From the NCBI GenBank assembly GCA_004366385.1, contig ML178782.1:1-64000 (forward strand): a DNA stretch of 64,000 nt. The letters are read 5' to 3'. This DNA is from Actinomycetota bacterium (GTDB lineage: Bacteria; Actinomycetota; Thermoleophilia; Gaiellales; Gaiellaceae). Under the pieces are notes generated by a model, which was given only the letters and a program-made list of their open reading frames with translations, had not been told where the DNA came from and did no database searches. Shown here in pieces: positions 7,729 to 16,382 of the stretch. Position 1 is the stretch's first letter. Every line of letters starts with the position of its first letter. The position numbers were made by a program, and so were the translations under genes.

Positions 7729-9108
7729 TCAGGACGTGGTGACGGTGACGCGCTCCTTCGCGGGAGCGGCGCCCGCGAGCGCGGCGAGCACCTCGCCGGC
7801 CGCCCGCTCGCCCGCACGGATCGCGCCCTCCATCGAGGCGACCCAGACGGTGCCGTTCTCCGATCCCCAGTGGACTCTCCCGCAGGGCTCCCTGAGCGCG
7901 GGGCCGTAGCGCGTGAGCGCCCCCGGCGTCAGGTACTGGACGCAGCCGGCGCTCCAGCGCTCGGCCGACCAGTCCAGCTCCAGGTAGCCGGCGGGCTGCC
8001 TCGCCTTCGGGCCGACGTAGGTCGCGAAGCACTCGAGGACGGCCTCGCGCCGCTCGGCGGGCCGGAGGTCGGCGAGCGCTGCTCCCCGCCGGGGATGGAG
8101 GAAGGTCAGCAGGACGCCCGGCGAGCCGCCGGGCGGAGAGTTGTCGAACGCGAACGGAGCTGCCAGCCCCGGGCCGAGAGCAGTCCCGCTCAATCCCTCG
8201 GCGCGCCAGAACGGCTCGTCGTAGACCGCCTGCGCCTTGATCACGACCCCGTAGCCGACGGCCCTGAGCAGCTGGCGGCGGAGGGACGGGAGCTCGGGGC
8301 GGTACTCGATCGAGCCGCTGAGGATCGGCGGCGCGGCGACGATCGCGCGCCGCGCGCGGACGGTCACGAGCTCGCTCTCGACGACCACCTCCGCCCCGCT
8401 CTGGTCGATCCGCCGCACCGGGCTCCCGAGCACGACCGCATCCCCGAGCCGGTCGGCGAGGCGCCGGCTCAACGCCTGCGAGCCGCCGACGAGGCGGTGC
8501 TGGTCGGCCTCCGCGTAGCGGGCGAAGCCGCCGCCGGACGAGAAGAACGACAGCGCGTACAGCAGGGACACGTTCGCCGGGTCGGCTCCGTGCTGGATCC
8601 CGGTGAAGAGGGTCAGCAGCGCGCGGCCGGCACGCGTCTTCGTCGTCCGGTCGACCCACGCGCCGAGAGTCTGCGCATCGAGCCGCTCGGCGTCGCGCGC
8701 CTCCCACGGAGCCTCGGCGGGCACGCGCTTCTCGAGCCGCCGTAGGCGAAGCATGGCCTGGACGAGATCGGCCGCGACCCGACGAGACGGCGGGAGCTCG
8801 CCGTCGTAGGTGCGCCGCTTCCCGTCGAAGACGAAGACCTTGGCTCCCTCGCTGCGGCCGGGAAAGGTCTCGACGCCCAGCTCGGCGGCGAGCTCGTAGA
8901 TGCGCTCCTGACCGCCCCCGATCCACTGCCCGCCCGCCTCGACCACCTGGCCGCCGCCGAGGTCGTGGTCGAGCGTCCTGCCGCCGACGCGGTCTCGCGC
9001 CTCGCAGACGACGACGCTGTGGCCGGCGGCGACGACGGCGCGCGCGGCGGCGAGCCCGGCCAGACCGGCCCCGACGACCGCCACGTCCGCTTCGCGCGCC
9101 TCGTGCAT
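7729..9108 (-). CDS. Flavin monoamine oxidase / FAD-dependent amine oxidoreductase
   Basis: VAVVGAGLAGLAAARAVVAAGHSVVVCEARDRVGGR and C-terminal GAIRAGERAAGEVLAAL. Confidence 0.92.
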   Translation of the reverse strand: MHEAREADVAVVGAGLAGLAAARAVVAAGHSVVVCEARDRVGGRTLDHDLGGGQVVEAGGQWIGGGQERIYELAAELGVETFPGRSEGAKVFVFDGKRRTYDGELPPSRRVAADLVQAMLRLRRLEKRVPAEAPWEARDAERLDAQTLGAWVDRTTKTRAGRALLTLFTGIQHGADPANVSLLYALSFFSSGGGFARYAEADQHRLVGGSQALSRRLADRLGDAVVLGSPVRRIDQSGAEVVVESELVTVRARRAIVAAPPILSGSIEYRPELPSLRRQLLRAVGYGVVIKAQAVYDEPFWRAEGLSGTALGPGLAAPFAFDNSPPGGSPGVLLTFLHPRRGAALADLRPAERREAVLECFATYVGPKARQPAGYLELDWSAERWSAGCVQYLTPGALTRYGPALREPCGRVHWGSENGTVWVASMEGAIRAGERAAGEVLAALAGAAPAKERVTVTTS

Positions 9109-9204
9109 CGCCCTGAGCGTTGCGCGGCGAGCGCGGCGGCGGTAGGGGGAGATCCCCTATTCGAGCCCCCATGCCGATCGAACCGGTGCGCCCGTCACCG
9201 CGAA

Positions 9205-9239
9205 GCCGACGCGCGAACTCGAACCGCGGACCCTTCATT
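9205..9239 (-). repeat. Partial tRNA-Thr 3' copy (att-like copy A)
   Basis: gccgacgcgcgaactcgaaccgcggacccttcatt, near-identical to the 3' part of tRNA-Thr at 11096. Confidence 0.75.
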
Positions 9240-9343
9240 GAGAGGGATCGTCGTCCGGCTCACGCAGCTATCGCGACTCAAGTCGCCGGAAGTGCATCCA
9301 TGGCAAGGTTGCGCCGTTCACGGGCGCGATTGACCCTCAACAA

Positions 9344-9369
9344 GAAACCGCCCGTTTCCAGGCGGTTTC
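9344..9369 (-). terminator. Hairpin terminator just 3' of att-like copy B (minus strand)
   Basis: GAAACCGCC-N8-GGCGGTTTC perfect 9-bp stem; on the minus strand followed by TTGTTG. Confidence 0.6.
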
Positions 9370-9374
9370 TCGAA

Positions 9375-9413
9375 GCCGACGCGCGGACTCGAACCGCGGA
9401 TCCCTCAACGAGC
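9375..9413 (-). repeat. Partial tRNA-Thr 3' copy (att-like copy B)
   Basis: gccgacgcgcggactcgaaccgcgga identical to tRNA-Thr 3' segment, then diverges. Confidence 0.78.
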
Positions 9414-9770
9414 GTTGATCAGGTGTCGTCTCCAGTTGCGCCGAGTCGCCCGAGGCCGCATGAATCCAGGAAATCCGCCGCGCCGCGGTGGCAGCCGAAG
9501 ACCTCGGATGACAAGCGCGTAGACCCCGCGTAGACCCCGCTGCGTGTCGTCTGGCACCCGTCTAGCTGTCCCTGCCTCGAGAGGCTGTGAGCGCTCGACA
9601 CCGAGCGGCCGGCCTCGCCCAACAACTCGGCGACGCGTACCGGGAGCTCGACGCCACCCGGCTCGAGCGCGTCTTGACGGAAACGCCTGCTGCAAACCCG
9701 TTCTCGACGACCACTTCACTCCGTTGACCTCTCGTAGACCCTCGGGCCCTCAATGAAGGGTTCGCAGAAA

Positions 9771-9837
9771 GCGAGAAATCCCTCGAAATCGAGAGAGCCG
9801 ACGCGCGGACTCGAACCGCGGACCCCTTCATTACGAG
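9771..9837 (-). repeat. Partial tRNA-Thr 3' copy with flank (att-like copy C)
   Basis: 9797-9837 is identical to 11096-11136 (41 bp); extends left over 26 bp with two mismatches. Confidence 0.85.
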
Positions 9838-9991
9838 CGTTGATCAAGTGTCGTCGCCAGACGGCGGGAGTCGCGCAAAGCCGCAAGAATCCAAGGAATC
9901 TGCTCCGCTGCGCTGGCGACCGAAGACCCTAAACGACAACGGCGTAGACCCTGCGTAGACCCCCGGCTCACGGCGGGGGCGTGTCGCGGTC

Positions 9992-10756
9992 CTAGTCCGA
10001 CAGGACAGGCGGATCCGGCGTCGGCCCCCAGGGCAGCTCGGCGGGCGGCTGAGTAGCGTCCTTGTAGTGGACGACGAGTCGTTCGACCGCGTCGTCATCA
10101 AGCGCGACGTCTGACAGCTCGTAGTAGAACGCGTTCGTCCCCATCTGAACTGCGTGTGCCTTCCCCGCGACGACGACATCGACGCGCGCCACCCTGTCCG
10201 TGGCGAGGCCCCAAACGATTACCGGTGTAGCCCGGGTAAAGCGACCGACCGTGAATGTGATCTCGCTGGAGAATCTCTCCGTACAGCCGGACGTGAAGCC
10301 GGTCAATCCGCTACAAACGCGCCCCTTCGTCGTCGCGATAGCCCAAATTGACCGATCCGCCGCGCCGAGACCCGTCATCAGAGCGCGAAGAGAGTTCGCC
10401 CGCTCGCCACCAGGCAGCATGTCCTCTGGAACGCCAGCCGGTGGATGTCCGATCGTTCCGACGACATCCTCGCGGACGTCCGCCGCACCCGACAGCGCCA
10501 CGTCGCGAGCAGACTGCGCACGCGAGAAAGCACTCATGCCGCTAACCGCCATGCTGCCCCCGCCGCCCGAGACGTGATCGTCAGCGGCACGAACGACCGG
10601 CGCACTCGTCGCTGCCGAAGGAATCTGGTCGGCTGCCCGCGAGCCTTGCACCTCCCATACGACGAGCGCCAAGAAAAGCCCCAGTGCGAGCGACGCAAGC
10701 ATCCACGCAGTTTGCGAGCGGGACAGGCGAGAAGTCATGGGTGAGTGGTTTGACAC
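9992..10756 (-). CDS. Membrane-anchored hypothetical protein between att-like repeats
   Basis: N-terminal TM segment (TAWMLASLALGLFLALVVW), no recognised domain. Confidence 0.6.
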   Translation of the reverse strand: MSNHSPMTSRLSRSQTAWMLASLALGLFLALVVWEVQGSRAADQIPSAATSAPVVRAADDHVSGGGGSMAVSGMSAFSRAQSARDVALSGAADVREDVVGTIGHPPAGVPEDMLPGGERANSLRALMTGLGAADRSIWAIATTKGRVCSGLTGFTSGCTERFSSEITFTVGRFTRATPVIVWGLATDRVARVDVVVAGKAHAVQMGTNAFYYELSDVALDDDAVERLVVHYKDATQPPAELPWGPTPDPPVLSD

Positions 10757-10807
10757 GTTACGTTATACAGCGGAAACTCGAACGGCACGACGTTCTGACA
10801 TCCCGCC

Positions 10808-11095
10808 CACTTCCGCAGCTACGACCTCCGCCACACCTGCGCCACCCTGCTCCTGTACGAGGGCCGGACGCTGAACGAAGTCGCCGAGCACCTCGGCCAT
10901 GCCGATCCCGGCTTCACAGCCCGCACGTACGCGCATGTCATGCGTGACGCCTCGAGCAGGCGCCGCGTCCCGATTACTGAAGCGATCAGAAGGGCTCGTG
11001 CGACAGCTTCGCGTAGACCCCTGGTAGACCCCTCCGGCTCCAAGACCGCCGCCCGCACTCGCCGCGACGGCGAGAAATCCCTGGAAACCGAGAGA
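10808..11095 (+). pseudogene. Tyrosine recombinase (integrase) C-terminal fragment
   Basis: HFRSYDLRHTCATLLLYEGRTLNEVAEHLGHADPGFTARTYAHVM: catalytic LRHT...LGH...Y motif; N-terminus missing; abuts tRNA-Thr. Confidence 0.85.
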
Positions 11096-11167
11096 GCCGA
11101 CGCGCGGACTCGAACCGCGGACCCCTTCATTACGAGTGAAGTGCTCTACCAGCTGAGCTACGTCGGC
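11096..11167 (-). tRNA. tRNA-Thr (anticodon CGT)
   Basis: GCCGACGTAGCTCAGCTGGTAGAGCACTTCACTCGTAATGAAGGGGTCCGCGGTTCGAGTCCGCGCGTCGGC: full cloverleaf, anticodon loop CTCGTAA. Confidence 0.95.
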
Positions 11168-11429
11168 GTGCGCCTCAGTGTGCCAGCTTTCTCGCGCGGC
11201 TCACGGCTCCTGCCGCAAACCCGGTCGCTCCGCCGACGTCTGAATAGCTGCGCGGCGTGGCTCGCCGTCGCCACCTCGTCTATGCCGCAGGCACGACGGG
11301 CCCGCGTCGCGCACGGCGCCACCGCCAGGCCGCGCGCCCGCTCGGCCCGCGTTGTGCGCAAGACCGGGATCCCCGATCGGGGGTCCCGGTCGCGCAAGAG
11401 AGCGAAGGCGGTGGCGCCACACGCAGGCG

Positions 11430-12518
11430 CTACGAGAGCGCTGCGTGCGCGGGCCGCAGGTCACGGGCCACGTGCACGAAGAGCGCCTCGAGCGCGAGCG
11501 ACGGGTTGAGGTTGAACTCCTCCAGCTGGCGCCACGTCTCGCGCACGTGCTCGGCGGCGAGCAGCGGGCCCTCGCCGAGGTCGAGGGCGACGTCCGCGCG
11601 CAGGTCGTCCAGCCGATCTGCGTGCACCGCCGCAGCCTCGGCGCCGGCGGCGACGACCACGAGGTCGCGGTACCACGCCTCGAGGCCCTCGAGGCCGGCC
11701 AGGAGCTCCTCGCGCTCGGCTCCCCGCTGCGCGCGGCGGACGCGCTGCTCGGCCTCGCGCGCCGGGAGGTCGATGCCCTCGAGCGCGTCCTGCTCCCGCT
11801 CCCTCGCCTCCTCACCGGCGGCGTTCGCGGCGTCGAGGAGGACAGCGGCGGCGAGGTCGGGCTCGAAGCCGGGATGGGCGTAGACGGAGCGGGCGGCGGC
11901 GATGAGCGAGTCGCGCCGCTCGGCCGCGGCCGCGTCGAGAAGCCGGCGCGCGCGGTCGAGCCGTCCCGCCGCGGCGCGGGCGAGCGCGCGCACCTCGTCC
12001 TCGGTCCGCTCGGGCGCGCGCCCGGCGATCCACTCGCGCACGGCGCGCTCGGAGAGCCGGCGGAAGGGCACGAGCTGGCAGCGGGAGAGGATCGTCGGCG
12101 GCAGCGGGCCGAGCTCGGAGGCGACGAGCACGATCGTCGCGTACTCGGGCGGCTCCTCGAGATCCTTGAGCAGCGCGTCGGCCGCGTCCTCGTTCATCCG
12201 CTGCGCGTCGAGGACGAGGTAGACGCGGCGCGCGCCCTCGTACGGGCGCATGTGCAGGTCGTGGCGGAGCGCGCGGACGTCGTCGATGCGGATCATCTCG
12301 CCGAGCGGCTCGAGGACGTAGAGATCCGGGTGCGTGCGGTTCTCGACGCGGTGCGCGTCGCCGAGGAGCGCCGCCGCGAAGGCGGTCGCGGCCGTCCGCT
12401 TGCCGACGCCGGGCGGGCCGTGCAGGAGGAACGCGTGCGCGGGCGTCTCGTCGCCGAGCGCCGCGTCGAGCAGGCGCTTCGCCTCGGGCTGCTCAGGGAC
12501 GGACGCGAAGCGCTCCAT
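11430..12518 (-). CDS. holB: DNA polymerase III subunit delta'
   Basis: HAFLLHGPPGVGKRTAATAFA, DVRALRHDLHMRPYEGARRVYLVLDAQRMNEDAADALLKDLEEPP. Confidence 0.9.
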   Translation of the reverse strand: MERFASVPEQPEAKRLLDAALGDETPAHAFLLHGPPGVGKRTAATAFAAALLGDAHRVENRTHPDLYVLEPLGEMIRIDDVRALRHDLHMRPYEGARRVYLVLDAQRMNEDAADALLKDLEEPPEYATIVLVASELGPLPPTILSRCQLVPFRRLSERAVREWIAGRAPERTEDEVRALARAAAGRLDRARRLLDAAAAERRDSLIAAARSVYAHPGFEPDLAAAVLLDAANAAGEEAREREQDALEGIDLPAREAEQRVRRAQRGAEREELLAGLEGLEAWYRDLVVVAAGAEAAAVHADRLDDLRADVALDLGEGPLLAAEHVRETWRQLEEFNLNPSLALEALFVHVARDLRPAHAALS

Positions 12519-13089
12519 GGATCTCCTCGGCGAGGTCGTCGGGGTCGCGGGTGGCGTCGAGGACGACGTAGCGCTCGGGGAAGCGCGCGGCGAGGTCCCG
12601 GTACGCGGAGGCGGCGAGGGCGCGGAACGCGGATCCCTCCCGCTCGAGCCGGTCGTGGTCCGAGCCGAGGCGCTCGACCGCGTCCGCGGGGTCGAGCTCG
12701 AGCAGGAAGGTCCGGTCGGGCATGAGCCCACCGACCGCGACGAGGTTCAGGTCGAGGACGCGCTCGAGGCCGAGGCCGCGCGCGACTCCCTGGTACGCGG
12801 CGGACGAGTCGACGTAGCGGTCGCAGACCACCGACGCGCCGCGCTCGAGCGCCGGGCGGATCACCTCGTCGACGTGCTGCGCGCGGGAGGCGGCGTACAG
12901 GAGCGCCTCCGCCCAGGGCGCGACGTGGCCGCCGTGCAGGAGGAGGTCGCGGATGCGCTCGCCGAGCTCCGTGCCGCCCGGCTCGCGGGTCAGGACGACG
13001 TCCTCGCCCTCCTCCTCGAGCCTCGCCCGCAGGAGCTCCGCCTGCGTCGACTTCCCGGAGCCGTCGAGGCCTTCGAAGGTGACGAACAT
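12493..13089 (-). CDS. tmk: Thymidylate kinase
   Basis: FVTFEGLDGSGKSTQAELL, LTREPGGTELGERIRDLLL, DRYVDSSAAYQGVARGLG. Confidence 0.95.
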   Translation of the reverse strand: MFVTFEGLDGSGKSTQAELLRARLEEEGEDVVLTREPGGTELGERIRDLLLHGGHVAPWAEALLYAASRAQHVDEVIRPALERGASVVCDRYVDSSAAYQGVARGLGLERVLDLNLVAVGGLMPDRTFLLELDPADAVERLGSDHDRLEREGSAFRALAASAYRDLAARFPERYVVLDATRDPDDLAEEIHGALRVRP

Positions 13090-13175
13090 CTGCGCGGCAT
13101 CCTAGGCGCCCTCCGGTCGCAGCGACGGCGTCCGGCCCGACCCGAGGGCTGGCCGAACGGGACTGCGTCCGTAGG

Positions 13176-14126
13176 ATGCGACGCGTGCGGGCCATCGTCA
13201 CCGGCGGCGCCGGCTTCATCGGATCCCACGTCGCGGACGCGCTCGTCGCGCGCGGGGACGAGGTCGTCGTCGTCGACTCGCTCGCCACCGGGAGGCGCGA
13301 GCACGTCCCCGAGGCCGCCACGCTCGTCGTCCGCGACATCCGCGAGCCGCTGGAGGACGTCTTCGACGACGCGCGCCCCGAGGCCGTCTTCCACCTCGCC
13401 GCGCAGGCCGACGTCCGCGTCGCCGTCGAGCGCCCACTCGAGGACGCCGAGATCAACGTCCTCGGCACCGTCCGCGTGCTCGAGGCCGCCCGCCGCCACG
13501 GCGCGCAGGTCGTCTTCAGCTCCACCGGCGGCGCGATCTACGGCGAGTGCGACGGGCCGGCCGAGGAGACCGCGCCCCTCCGCCCCGTCTCGCCGTACGG
13601 CGCCTCGAAGCTCTGCGGGGAGGAGTACCTGCGCACGTACAACCGCCTGCACGGGACGATCCACGTCGCCCTCCGCTACGGGAACGTGTACGGGCCGCGC
13701 CAGGACCCGCACGGCGAGGCCGGCGTCGTCGCCATCTTCCTCGGCGCCCTCGCCCGCGGCGAGCAGGCGCGCATCTTCGGCGACGGCACCCAGACCCGCG
13801 ACTACGTCTACGTGGGAGACGTCGCGCGCGCGACGCTCGCGGCGCTGGGCCAGGAGGGTGGCGTGTTCAACGTCGGCACCGGCCGCGAGACGAGCGTGCT
13901 CGAGCTGTACGCGCTCTGCCGCGACGCGGCGGGCTCGACGACGGACGCCGAGCACGCGCCCGCCCGGCTCGGCGAGCTCCAGCGCAGCGTCCTCGACCCG
14001 CGGCGCGCGGCCGACGAGCTCGGCTTCGCCGCGATGGTCGCGCTCGAGGACGGGCTCGCGTCGACCTGGGAGTTCGTCTCAGGCGACCCACAGCTTGCGG
14101 GCAAAGGTCACGCCGGCGACCGCTGA
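13176..14126 (+). CDS. NAD-dependent epimerase/dehydratase (UDP-glucose 4-epimerase-like)
   Basis: RAIVTGGAGFIGSHVADALVARGDEVVVVDSL, SSTGGAIYGE, SPYGASKLCGEEYL. Confidence 0.93.
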   Translation: MRRVRAIVTGGAGFIGSHVADALVARGDEVVVVDSLATGRREHVPEAATLVVRDIREPLEDVFDDARPEAVFHLAAQADVRVAVERPLEDAEINVLGTVRVLEAARRHGAQVVFSSTGGAIYGECDGPAEETAPLRPVSPYGASKLCGEEYLRTYNRLHGTIHVALRYGNVYGPRQDPHGEAGVVAIFLGALARGEQARIFGDGTQTRDYVYVGDVARATLAALGQEGGVFNVGTGRETSVLELYALCRDAAGSTTDAEHAPARLGELQRSVLDPRRAADELGFAAMVALEDGLASTWEFVSGDPQLAGKGHAGDR

Positions 14127-15275
14127 CAACGCCCCGAGCGTCACCAGCACGCCCGTCCTCGCCGCCGGCCGCCCAGAGAGCAGCGCCGCCCCCGCGATCA
14201 ACACCGGGAAGTCGACCATGACGAAGCGCACCATGCTGTGCAGCGGGAGCGAGGCGCCGGGAGCCGAGGTCGCGATCGCGAGGAACGCGGCCGAGAAGAG
14301 GCCGAACGCGACGCCGAGCCGCCGCCACGCGACCACCGTCAACGCCACCGCCGCCGCCAGCGCGGCGAGGTCGACCAGGTTCCAGAGAGCGAGCTGCGCC
14401 CGCTGGTGCGCGAGCGTGTCCGGGATCGAGATCGCCTCGCCCGGCACCCCCACCCGCCGCGGCACCGAGGTCAGCCCGTCGAGGCTCTCCGGCACCGCGC
14501 GCAACGCCTCCCAGACGCCCGCGAGGGGGCCCAGCCAGGAGGGGCTGCGATCCCAGAACTGCTGCGCGTGCGAGAACGCGAGCGCGTCGTCGAGCGTCGC
14601 GTCGAAGTAGAGCGCGACGGCCGCGAGCCCCATGAGCGGGAGGAGGACGACCGGCGCCAGCCGCCACGCCTCCCCACGCGACCGCGGCCAGAGCAGCGCC
14701 ACGAGCGCGGGCACGAGCGCGATCCCGATGAACCGCGTCCCCACCGCGAGCCCGCCGAGCAGCCCCGCCAGCCACGGCCGCCCGCGCTGCGCCGCGAGGA
14801 ACGACGTCGTCGCGAACGCGAGGAACAGCCCCTCCGAGTACGCCGAGGTGAAGACGAACGCGGTCGGGTAGAGGGCGAGCAGCAGCATCGAGTCGCGCGC
14901 CGCCGCCACGCCGACGAGCGGCTTCGCGATCTCCACCAGCGCCCACGCTCCCACCGCAGCGCCCGCGAGCGAGATCAGCACCGCCGCCGCCAGGTTCGAC
15001 CCGAGCGGCCAGCCGAGCGCCCACACGAGCGCCGGGTAGAGCGGGAAGAACGCGGCCGACTGCTCCGTGTACCCCTGCTCGACGATCTGGAGGAACCAGT
15101 CGCTGTCCCACTGCGCGAACGCGCCGAAGAGGTAGTCGCCGAGCGGGCCGTAGGCGCCGTAGACGAGCACGGACTCGCTCGAGGGCAGCACCCAGACGAG
15201 CGACAGCGCCGTCCCGGCGAGGAAGCCGAGGCGGATGAGGGTGAACGTCGCAGCCGGGTGACCGAGGCGGCGCAC
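14079..15275 (-). CDS. PIG-V-like membrane mannosyltransferase family protein
   Basis: Multi-TM; FAQWDSDWFLQIVEQGYTEQSAAFFPLYPALVW resembles the PIG-V/Mannosyl_trans2 family. Confidence 0.75.
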   Translation of the reverse strand: MRRLGHPAATFTLIRLGFLAGTALSLVWVLPSSESVLVYGAYGPLGDYLFGAFAQWDSDWFLQIVEQGYTEQSAAFFPLYPALVWALGWPLGSNLAAAVLISLAGAAVGAWALVEIAKPLVGVAAARDSMLLLALYPTAFVFTSAYSEGLFLAFATTSFLAAQRGRPWLAGLLGGLAVGTRFIGIALVPALVALLWPRSRGEAWRLAPVVLLPLMGLAAVALYFDATLDDALAFSHAQQFWDRSPSWLGPLAGVWEALRAVPESLDGLTSVPRRVGVPGEAISIPDTLAHQRAQLALWNLVDLAALAAAVALTVVAWRRLGVAFGLFSAAFLAIATSAPGASLPLHSMVRFVMVDFPVLIAGAALLSGRPAARTGVLVTLGALSAVAGVTFARKLWVA

Positions 15276-15332
15276 GCGCGAAGCCTACGACCCTTGCAGG
15301 AGTGACGATCCCGTGGGCGAATCGATCCGCGC

Positions 15333-15866
15333 GTGGATCACCCGCTCTCTCCCCCCGACGCTCTCGTCCGTCCCTGGCGCGTGACCGCTCTCGTCGCCGC
15401 GTCGATCGCGGCCGTCGAGCTCCTGCTGCTGCTCGCGATCGGGGGCGGCTGGCTCGTCGAGACCGTCTCGAGCCGCGTGCAGCTGGCCGCGAAGGAGCAC
15501 GCGCTCGCGCCGAAAAAGGCGCCTGCCTCCAAGCCGGCCGCTGCGAAGAAGAGCGCGCGCCCGAAGCCGAAGCCCGCCGCCCTCCCGCGCAGCCGCGTCG
15601 TAGTCATGGTCCTGAACGGGAACGGGCGCACGGGCGCCGCCGCCGCCGCGGCGTCGCGCGTGCAGGGCAGGGGCTACCGGGTCGGCACGGTCGGGAACGC
15701 CGCCAGCAGAGGGTTCGCGCACGACCTCGTCATGTTCAAGCCGGGCTTCGCCGAGGAGGGCCGCCGGCTCGGCCGCGACCTCGGCGTGCGCCACGTGGGG
15801 CCGCTCGACGGGATCCGCGTCCGCGACCTCGGCCGCGCGCACGCCGTCCTCATCCTGGGCTCGTAG
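15333..15866 (+). CDS. LytR C-terminal domain protein
   Basis: N-terminal TM, Ala/Lys/Pro linker, RVVVMVLNGNGRTGAAAAAASRVQGRGYRVGTVGNA. Confidence 0.8.
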   Translation: MDHPLSPPDALVRPWRVTALVAASIAAVELLLLLAIGGGWLVETVSSRVQLAAKEHALAPKKAPASKPAAAKKSARPKPKPAALPRSRVVVMVLNGNGRTGAAAAAASRVQGRGYRVGTVGNAASRGFAHDLVMFKPGFAEEGRRLGRDLGVRHVGPLDGIRVRDLGRAHAVLILGS

Positions 15867-15872
15867 CGCTCC

Positions 15873-16382
15873 GTGCCCGCGGCGCGCTTCTGCACGGCCT
15901 GCGGCGCCCCGCTGCCCTCCCCTCCCCCGGTCGCCTGCGCCGCCTGCGGCACGAGCCACTGGCGAAACCCGAAGCCGTGCGCGAACGCGATCGTGCTCGA
16001 CGGCGACACGGTGCTCCTGACGCGGCGCGCGCACGAGCCGTGGGCCGGGATGTGGTGCGCGCCGGGCGGCTTCTGCGAGCACGGCGAGCATCCGCTCGAG
16101 ACCGCCGAGCGCGAGGTGCTCGAGGAGACCGGCCTCCGCGTCTCCGTCACCGGCTACGTCGGCGTGTGGGTCGACGGCTACGAGGACGACGTGATCAACG
16201 TCGCGTACTACACGGCGGCGCCGCTCGGCCCGCCCGAGGCCGATCCCGACCCGGCCGAGGTCAGCGAGCTCGACTGGTTCCGCCTCGACGAGCTCCCCTC
16301 CGAGCTCGCGCCGCCCGGGACGCTCGCCGCCGTCGTCGCAGTCGCCCGCGACGCCGGGCCCGTGCTCGACCGGCGTCGCTAG
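15873..16382 (+). CDS. NUDIX hydrolase with N-terminal zinc ribbon
   Basis: ARFCTACGAPLPSPPPVACAACGTSHWRNPKP; GGFCEHGEHPLETAEREVLEETG Nudix box. Confidence 0.92.
   Translation: MPAARFCTACGAPLPSPPPVACAACGTSHWRNPKPCANAIVLDGDTVLLTRRAHEPWAGMWCAPGGFCEHGEHPLETAEREVLEETGLRVSVTGYVGVWVDGYEDDVINVAYYTAAPLGPPEADPDPAEVSELDWFRLDELPSELAPPGTLAAVVAVARDAGPVLDRRR

Noticed and set aside
10940-11509. 189 aa ORF crossing tRNA-Thr
   Set aside because: Only the first part is integrase-like; the rest reads through the tRNA antisense and is low-complexity Arg-rich.
12334-14610. 758 aa plus-strand ORF across holB/tmk/epimerase
   Set aside because: Overlaps three well-supported genes in other frames; composition typical of a spurious GC-rich ORF.
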